A DNA stretch of 64,000 nucleotides from assembly GCF_024398015.1 (NCBI RefSeq), contig NZ_CP073747.1, positions 1,746,501 through 1,810,500 on the forward strand. The letters are read 5' to 3'. A program made the position numbers and the translations under genes. Positions within the stretch are counted from its first letter, which is position 1. Every line of letters begins with the position of its first letter. Of the stretch, positions 58,659-64,000 are shown piece by piece. Under the pieces are notes generated by a model that saw nothing but the letters and a program-made list of their open reading frames with translations, searched no databases and was not told the DNA's origin. Source of the stretch: Kordiimonas sp. SCSIO 12610 (lineage in GTDB: Bacteria; Pseudomonadota; Alphaproteobacteria; Sphingomonadales; Kordiimonadaceae).

Positions 58659-61190
58659 ATGTCTGGCACTAAACAAAATACAAATACGGCGCATAAAAAG
58701 CCGCTTTGGCGACGGTTGTTAAAGTTTGCTATGGTCACGAGCCTAGTGGGTTTCGTTTCGGTTGGTGTTCTTATCCTGTGGGCGATTATTCACTATGGTC
58801 GTGATTTGCCGGATTATAGACAATTGGAAAGTTACGAACCCGCAGTTGTTACCCGGGTGCATGCTGGCGATGGTTCTTTGCTCAAGGAATATTCGACGAA
58901 ACCGCGTATATTCGTTCCAATCAATGCAGTTCCGGATGAGTTAATTGAAGCATTTTTGTCGGCTGAAGATAAAAACTTTTATAATCATAGTGGACTTGAT
59001 TATTTGGGAATGATCAGGGGTAACCTTAGAAACATTTATAATCTTGCTTCAGGGCGACCGCTTCAAGGTGGCTCAACAATAACCCAGCAAGTTGCCAAGA
59101 ATTTCCTTTTGACATCAGATCAAAAGCTTGACCGAAAAATCAAAGAAATGATTTTGACGCTCAGGATTGAGCGTGCGTTCAGCAAGGATCATATCCTCGA
59201 ATTATATTTGAATGAAATTAATTTTGGAAATCGTTCGTACGGGGTTGCGGCGGCTGCGTTGAATTACTTCAATAAAGCCCTGAATGAACTAACAACTGCT
59301 GAGATGGCGTTTTTGGCGGCATTGCCGAAAGCACCGAACAGGTACCATCCAGTGCGCCGGAAAGCACGCGCCAAAGGCAGGCGTGATTGGGTTCTAAGCC
59401 GTATGTTTGCAAATGGCTATATTGATGAAGCCGAGTATAATCAGGCTTTAGCGGAAGACCTGGTTGTAAGGCCAAGGTCGGGACATTCTGAATTTAAAGC
59501 AGAATATTTTACTGAGGCCGTGCGTCGAAAAGTGAATAGTTTTTATGGCAATACAGTCCTTTATGAAGGTGGACTGTCTGTAAGGACATCCTTAGAACCG
59601 CGACTACAGGCTGTTGCGGAAAAAACACTGCGTGATGGTTTGGTTAGCTATGACCGCAGGCATGGCTGGCGCGGACGGATATCAAAAATAACAATAGATG
59701 ATAATTGGATCGATAGCTTAAAGTCTAAAAAACGATCGCTTGGAATTCCTTCATGGCAACTTGCTGCGGTGCATGAAGTGCGCGAGGAAGGAGCTCTGAT
59801 AGGCCTTATGGATGGCGGCTTTGGGTTCGTTCCGTTCGAGCAAGTTGAATGGGCAAGGAAATGGCGTACCGGCGAGCGCTTAGGCCCCAAGGTTAAAGAT
59901 ACAGCCGAAGTATTGGCCTTGGGCGATGTTATTGTTGTCGAAGCCCTATCAAATAGGGAACCAGTAACCATTGATGATTTTTGGGATCAGTCTGGAAACC
60001 CGATAACTGACGTTCCTGTTTATTCACTTCAGCAAATCCCGGCAATCGAAGGGGCGCTTGTTGCCATGGATCCACACACGGGGCGTGTGCTGGCGATGGT
60101 TGGTGGCTTTGATTATAATTCCAGTCAATATAACCGCGCAGTTCAGGCAAAACGCCAACCGGGTTCCGCCTTCAAACCCTTTGTTTATGCAGCTGCGCTT
60201 GATAAAGGTTTTACACCAGCGAGCTTGGTTCTGGATGCCCCGTTTGTTATTAATCAAGGGCAGGGCTTAGGACGATGGAAGCCGAAAAATAGCTCAAATA
60301 AATTTTATGGTCCAAGCACCCTCCGGCTGGGTATCGAGAAATCAAGAAATTTGATGACTGTGCGGTTGGCGCAAAATATTGGTATGCGCAGTGTGTTTGA
60401 ATATGCGGATCGATTTGGTCTTGCAGATAACATGGAACCAAATCTCGCGGCGTCGCTTGGAGCAGCAGAAGTGACCGTTATGGATATTACGGCAGCTTAT
60501 GGCATGCTTGTAAATGGCGGGAAAAAAATCACTCCTTCCCTTATTGACCGAATTCAGGATCGCCGCGGCGCTACAATATATAAACATGATGAGCGTGAAT
60601 GCGGTGATTGCACACTTAATCTCTCTGTTGGGGAAGAGCTAGGTTACGACGTTAGTCGTAGTTTCGAAGAACCAAGGCTTCCTGAAAATCGTGATCAAAT
60701 TATTGATCCTAAAACTGCTTTTCAGCTCGTCACGATGATGCAGGGTGTTGTTGAAAATGGAACGGGTCGTAAAATTAAAGTGCTCAGAAAACCACTAGCA
60801 GGCAAAACAGGAACAACCGACGATTCCTTTGATGCATGGTTTGTTGGATTTTCCGCCGATATGGTTGTTGGCGTTTTCACTGGTTTTGACCGCCCGCGTT
60901 CGCTTGGCCGTTTTGAAGAGGGTTCGAGCGTTGCAGTTCCGATTTTCCGCGATTTCATGCAAGGGGCCCTTAAGGATACACCAGGTATTCCCTTTCGCAT
61001 GCCATCGGGTATTCGTCTCGTCAGGATTAACGCTGAAACTGGCGCTCCTGCTAAGCCTGGGGACAAGAATGTGATCCTTGAAGCCTTTAAGCCTGGAACC
61101 GAACCACGGCCCGGACAGGTTGCAGTACTTGACGGCTCGCTCCCAGTTGGTAAAACCACCATAAGAAAAGGGTCCGGCGGCGTTTATTAA
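58659..61190 (+). CDS. mrcA: Penicillin-binding protein 1A
   Basis: This bifunctional class A PBP polymerises and cross-links peptidoglycan. The 843-residue protein has an N-terminal membrane anchor (about 22-45) and a GT51 glycosyltransferase domain with AEDKNFYNHSGLDY (catalytic Glu), GGSTITQQVAKNFLL and KIKEMILTLRIER. An OB-like insert follows, then the transpeptidase with SxxK in RQPGSAFKPFVYAA, SRN in IEKSRNLMTVRLA and KTGT in AGKTGTTDDSFDAWF. It is the middle gene of the amidase-mrcA-prfB cluster. Confidence 0.95.
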   Translation: MSGTKQNTNTAHKKPLWRRLLKFAMVTSLVGFVSVGVLILWAIIHYGRDLPDYRQLESYEPAVVTRVHAGDGSLLKEYSTKPRIFVPINAVPDELIEAFLSAEDKNFYNHSGLDYLGMIRGNLRNIYNLASGRPLQGGSTITQQVAKNFLLTSDQKLDRKIKEMILTLRIERAFSKDHILELYLNEINFGNRSYGVAAAALNYFNKALNELTTAEMAFLAALPKAPNRYHPVRRKARAKGRRDWVLSRMFANGYIDEAEYNQALAEDLVVRPRSGHSEFKAEYFTEAVRRKVNSFYGNTVLYEGGLSVRTSLEPRLQAVAEKTLRDGLVSYDRRHGWRGRISKITIDDNWIDSLKSKKRSLGIPSWQLAAVHEVREEGALIGLMDGGFGFVPFEQVEWARKWRTGERLGPKVKDTAEVLALGDVIVVEALSNREPVTIDDFWDQSGNPITDVPVYSLQQIPAIEGALVAMDPHTGRVLAMVGGFDYNSSQYNRAVQAKRQPGSAFKPFVYAAALDKGFTPASLVLDAPFVINQGQGLGRWKPKNSSNKFYGPSTLRLGIEKSRNLMTVRLAQNIGMRSVFEYADRFGLADNMEPNLAASLGAAEVTVMDITAAYGMLVNGGKKITPSLIDRIQDRRGATIYKHDERECGDCTLNLSVGEELGYDVSRSFEEPRLPENRDQIIDPKTAFQLVTMMQGVVENGTGRKIKVLRKPLAGKTGTTDDSFDAWFVGFSADMVVGVFTGFDRPRSLGRFEEGSSVAVPIFRDFMQGALKDTPGIPFRMPSGIRLVRINAETGAPAKPGDKNVILEAFKPGTEPRPGQVAVLDGSLPVGKTTIRKGSGGVY

Positions 61191-61241
61191 AACGAAGCCA
61201 GGCTTTCCACAAAATACCACTCTATTATAGAAAGAGAATTT

Positions 61242-62370
61242 ATGCGCGCGGAAGCACAGGCTATCGTCGACAACCTCAAGCAGTCACTTGCACTGCTGAG
61301 GAGGCATCTTTGACTGGGATCAAGCTATACTAAGACTTGATGAGTTAAATACACTCGCGGAAGACCCTGACCTTTGGAATGATCCTGCAAATGCCCAGAA
61401 GCTAATGCGTGAGCGCACTCGCCTGGACGACGCAATCGGGGCTGTTCAGGAAATCGAGCAAGACCTCGCTGACAATCAGGAAATTATCGAACTCGCCGAT
61501 ATGGAAGGCGATAGTGATATGGCGATGGAAGCTGAGGAAGCGCTCTCTGGTTTGCTGGACCGTGCTAAAACAGCAGAGCTTGCGGCGCTCCTTTCAGGTG
61601 AAGCAGACGGCAATGATACATACATCGAAATTAATTCTGGCGCAGGTGGTACGGAATCACAGGACTGGGCCAGTATGTTATTCAGAATGTATTTCCGCTG
61701 GGCAGAGAAAAAAGGACATAAAGTCGAAACCGTTGAATATTCAGATGGCGAGGAAGCGGGGATAAAATCCGCAACCTTGCTCGTGAAGGGTGAGAACGCT
61801 TTTGGCTGGTTAAAGACCGAATCTGGCGTGCATCGATTGGTGCGTATTTCACCGTTTGATTCGAATGCGCGGCGTCATACAAGCTTTGCTTCTGTGTGGG
61901 TATATCCGGTAATTGACGATTCTATCGATATTGAAATCAGCGAATCTGATCTTAAAATTGATACCTACCGTGCAAGCGGTGCTGGTGGTCAGCACGTGAA
62001 TACAACAGACTCGGCGGTTCGTATTACACACCTGCCGTCCAAGATTGTTGTTCAGTGTCAGAATGAGCGATCACAGCATAAGAATAAAGCAACTGCGATG
62101 GGAATGCTGAAGGCGCGGCTTTATGAAGAAGAACTGCGCCGCCGTGAAGAAGAAGCAAATGCTGTTCATTCGCAAAAGACAGAGATCGGATGGGGGCATC
62201 AAATCCGTTCTTATGTGCTACAGCCGTATCAAATGGTGAAAGACCTTAGGACAGGCGAAGAATCGACACAGCCGCAGAATGTTCTGGATGGTGATCTTGA
62301 TAAATTTATGGCTGCTGCACTTGCCGCCCGCGTTCACGGCGAAAATGCTGACGTGAGTGATATCGAATAA
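61242..62370 (+). CDS. prfB: Peptide chain release factor 2 (programmed +1 frameshift)
   Basis: RF2 ends translation at UGA and UAA. The gene starts at the ATG at 61242 and runs 23 codons to an in-frame TGA (61311-61313). A +1 shift at CTT-TGA-C joins the main frame (GAC at 61312) to 62370, giving 375 residues. An internal AGGAGG three bases before CTT drives the shift, as in E. coli. The main frame has the stop-codon-reading tripeptide in [12 protein letters not shown] and the catalytic GGQ in [16 protein letters not shown]. Translating only the open frame would lose the N-terminus. Confidence 0.96.
61299..61314 (+). other. RF2 autoregulatory frameshift site
   Basis: AGGAGG, CAT, CTT, TGA, C: a Shine-Dalgarno-like element, slippery CTT and in-frame stop with the same spacing as the E. 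coli prfB site. When RF2 is scarce, ribosomes pause at TGA and slip forward by one base, restoring RF2 synthesis. Confidence 0.95.
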
Positions 62371-62395
62371 TTTTAAATTGATTGGGAGTTATGAA

Positions 62396-62971
62396 ATGGC
62401 AGAAGAAAAAAGTGAAAAACAGGAACAACAATCCGAGCAACTGAGTAGAACGCTGTTTGATGCGCGGAAGGTGTTCATTGTTGGAGAGATTGATAAGGAT
62501 ATAGCCCTTAAAACCTGTGCGACTTTGCATGCTATGGCGCATATTTCAAACGATCCGATCACTGTAATTCTTTCGTCTCCCGGCGGCCATGTGGAGTCTG
62601 GCGATATGATCCATGATACAATCAAGTTTATAACGCCTGACGTTCGGATTTTAGCGACCGGTTGGGCAGCGAGTGCAGGGGCCTTGATTTTTGCGGCTGC
62701 TAACAGAGAAAATAGACTCTCAACACCTAACACCAGGTTTTTGCTGCATCAGCCAAGTGGCGGTGTTGCTGGAGATGCAACCAATATTGATATTCAAGCT
62801 AAACAGATTGTTATTATGCGTTCGCGCTTGAACCAGATTTTCGCAGATGCAACAGGTCAAACAATTGAGAAAATTGAAGCTGATATGGACCGTGATTACT
62901 GGATGACTGCTTCAGAAGCGGTTGAATATGGGCTTGTTGGTAAAATTGTCGATAGTGAAGCGAATATGTAG
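62396..62971 (+). CDS. Divergent ClpP-family serine protease subunit
   Basis: The 191-residue protein (ATG 62396, GGGAG ahead) has the ClpP fold with catalytic Ser in TGWAASAGALIF (usual form GQAASMGA), His in RFLLHQPSGGVAGDATNIDI and Asp in DMDRDYWMTASEAVEYGLV. A charged, Gln/Glu-rich N-terminal tail replaces the usual axial-loop sequence. It sits after prfB rather than next to clpX, so it is probably a second ClpP whose partner ATPase or ring is not evident. Stop at 62971, then a strong terminator. Confidence 0.87.
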   Translation: MAEEKSEKQEQQSEQLSRTLFDARKVFIVGEIDKDIALKTCATLHAMAHISNDPITVILSSPGGHVESGDMIHDTIKFITPDVRILATGWAASAGALIFAAANRENRLSTPNTRFLLHQPSGGVAGDATNIDIQAKQIVIMRSRLNQIFADATGQTIEKIEADMDRDYWMTASEAVEYGLVGKIVDSEANM

Positions 62972-62994
62972 TAATTAAGTTCTTAGAAAATAAG

Positions 62995-63026
62995 AAAAAA
63001 GCCCGCGAAAGATTGCGGGCTTTTTT
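62995..63026. terminator. Bidirectional terminator between the ClpP-like and bactofilin genes
   Basis: GCCCGC (63001-63006) pairs with GCGGGC (63015-63020), flanked by six A and six T. Confidence 0.93.
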
Positions 63027-63047
63027 ATAAGTGTAGAATTTTCTGAT

Positions 63048-63434
63048 TTATTCAGCGGCTTTTTTTGCGATGAAAGAAGGCGATTCTTCAACTTTCTTTG
63101 CAGCAGCGCTTTTGTCCATTGGGTTATCAGTATGGGCAAAACGGCCAGATAACTTGGCGCCAGCTTCGACCGAGAGGTTTTCATGATAAACATCGCCGTT
63201 CACTACGGCGCTTTTCTCAAGGCGAACAGTTTTTGAGCGAATTTCCCCTTCAACATTACCGCGAATAGTAACATTGTCTGCTTTGACGAGGCCTTTAACA
63301 GATCCTGTTTCACCCATAACAAGGCTACCACAGTTAATATCGCCCATCACTTTACCATCAAGTTGAAGTTCACCTGAAGTTTTTACATTGCCTTCGATTT
63401 GTACATCTGAACCAATAATTGACGGCGCGGCCAT
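63048..63434 (-). CDS. Bactofilin
   Basis: Bactofilins are beta-helical polymer-forming cytoskeletal proteins that position cell-wall enzymes. The 128-residue product has the repeated six-strand pattern (SDVQIEGNVKTSGELQLDGKVMGDI, SLVMGETGSVKGLVKADNVTIRGNVEGEI, VVNGDVYHENLSVEAGAKLSGRF). I start at 63434 because AGGAGG lies seven bases before that ATG; the frame is open for 32 more codons to 63530, overlapping the upstream M23 gene. It follows an M23 peptidase gene, the common bactofilin-hydrolase pairing. Confidence 0.9.
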   Translation of the reverse strand: MAAPSIIGSDVQIEGNVKTSGELQLDGKVMGDINCGSLVMGETGSVKGLVKADNVTIRGNVEGEIRSKTVRLEKSAVVNGDVYHENLSVEAGAKLSGRFAHTDNPMDKSAAAKKVEESPSFIAKKAAE

Positions 63435-63483
63435 ATTGCTTCCTCCTAGATTAGTTACGTTTCTTGTGCGGGTAGCCTGACCA

Positions 63484-64000
63484 TCAGGTTTCGCTTGTTT
63501 CTTTGTGTCTTCGTTGGATTTCGAGAACATCTTTTCCTGCCTTTATAAAGGGTAGTGGGTCGATTACCTTTCCATCAAACCATACTTCATAGTGAAGATG
63601 TGTATCAGTTACACGACCCGTTTTACCCATATCACCAATTCTATGGCCAAGTTCGACGATATCGCCTTTCTTAACTCTTAATTTTCTCATGTGGCCGTAA
63701 CGGGTCCGAAAACCGTTCCCGTGATCAATTTCAACCATACGGCCATAGGGCCCCAACCATCCTGCTTTCACTACCTTGCCTGGTGCCGCAGCTTGGATTG
63801 CGGTGCCGGGCCAGCCTGCAAGGTCTACAGCATAATGGTTTGACCATGTTTTCTTAATCGGATCTACCCTGCGTCCGTATCGGCTCGAAAGATAATATTT
63901 TGCAGCAGGTTCACCGACTGGGAAGCTTTCTAACATCATTGTGACGATCTTAAGGCGTTCCTGATTTTCGATAATTTGTTCGAAAACCTGCCCGTCATTT
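63484..64000 (-). CDS. M23 peptidoglycan endopeptidase, C-terminal part (5' end outside window)
   Basis: The frame is open to the window edge, so the N-terminus is missing. The visible 171 codons begin in a helical stretch (GQVFEQIIENQERLKIVTMM). The LytM domain follows: LSSRYGRRVDPIKKTWSNHYAVDLAGWPGTAI (zinc His and Asp), TRYGHMRKLRVKKGD, and DTHLHYEVWFDGKVIDPLPFI (HxH). It should cleave peptide cross-links in the cell wall. The downstream bactofilin gene starts 49 bases after its stop and may localise it. Confidence 0.92.
   Translation of the reverse strand, partial: NDGQVFEQIIENQERLKIVTMMLESFPVGEPAAKYYLSSRYGRRVDPIKKTWSNHYAVDLAGWPGTAIQAAAPGKVVKAGWLGPYGRMVEIDHGNGFRTRYGHMRKLRVKKGDIVELGHRIGDMGKTGRVTDTHLHYEVWFDGKVIDPLPFIKAGKDVLEIQRRHKETSET

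Noticed and set aside
63435-63530. 32-codon N-terminal extension of the bactofilin
   Set aside because: A perfect AGGAGG lies before the ATG at 63434, and the extension would overlap the M23 gene.

Overview
The window is a stretch of alphaproteobacterial chromosome. Three things point there: a CckA-type hybrid kinase next to recA; the class-typical clusters NDUFA12 - mlaD - DUF2155 - aat - accC - accB - aroQ and M48 peptidase - rne - amidase - PBP1A - prfB; and LexA boxes of the alphaproteobacterial GAAC-N7-GAAC form. Base composition is moderate to AT-leaning. A marine lineage such as Kordiimonadales/Emcibacterales would fit, but the order is a guess. I found no rRNA, tRNA, IS element, prophage, CRISPR array or plasmid function.

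Layout. 1-8.1 kb: 3' end of cckA, SOS-controlled recA, alaS, then (minus) icd and a LOG-family hydrolase, then a LysM protein. 8.1-11.8 kb: an unknown gene, the phosphatidylethanolamine pair psd-pssA, a PadR regulator and a SPOR lipoprotein. 11.8-12.6 kb: a gene-poor stretch holding a candidate structured small RNA and an unlisted 59-codon membrane-protein gene preceded by two LexA boxes. 12.6-18.1 kb: ppx/gppA - rlmE - guaB - rsmB-like - TPR protein. 18.2-24.1 kb: an M28 peptidase, trmFO, a membrane protein that looks like a catalytically dead M28 relative, a DUF924 protein and a MuiA/DUF4139 protein. 24.2-31.3 kb: uvrA (SOS box), a phosphatase, a PadR-HAAS pair, a truncated 2OG-Fe(II) oxygenase, a DUF1579-like protein and ssb. 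31.3-32.8 kb: an AT-rich patch with two orphan exported proteins. 32.8-41.5 kb: patatin, acyl-CoA dehydrogenase, thiolase, a sterol-desaturase-like hydroxylase, GlpQ, a DUF4389 protein with a histone-H1-like tail, and a GGDEF-EAL protein. 41.7-45.6 kb: class II ribonucleotide reductase nrdJ with a pair of NrdR-like boxes. 45.9-53.6 kb: NDUFA12, mlaD, DUF2155, aat, accCB, aroQ, thiSG, a DsbA-like protein and an M48 peptidase. 53.7-64 kb: rne, amidase, mrcA, prfB (with its +1 programmed frameshift), a divergent ClpP, a bactofilin and the 3' part of an M23 peptidase.

Most of the window is housekeeping: DNA repair and SOS (recA, uvrA, ssb), dNTP supply (nrdJ), translation fidelity and rRNA/tRNA modification (alaS, rlmE, rsmB, trmFO, aat, prfB), membrane lipid synthesis and transport (psd, pssA, accBC, mlaD), and envelope growth (amidase, PBP1A, bactofilin, M23, SPOR protein). 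The most unusual item is the LexA-box-controlled microprotein at 12.2-12.4 kb. It has its own ribosome-binding site, operators and hairpin terminator, and resembles in layout (not in recognised sequence) SOS-induced membrane peptides such as Caulobacter SidA or E. coli TisB. Other points of note are a ThiS that runs past its diglycine, the dead M28 relative, a TonB-box-like motif inside a MuiA protein, and the structured rne leader.
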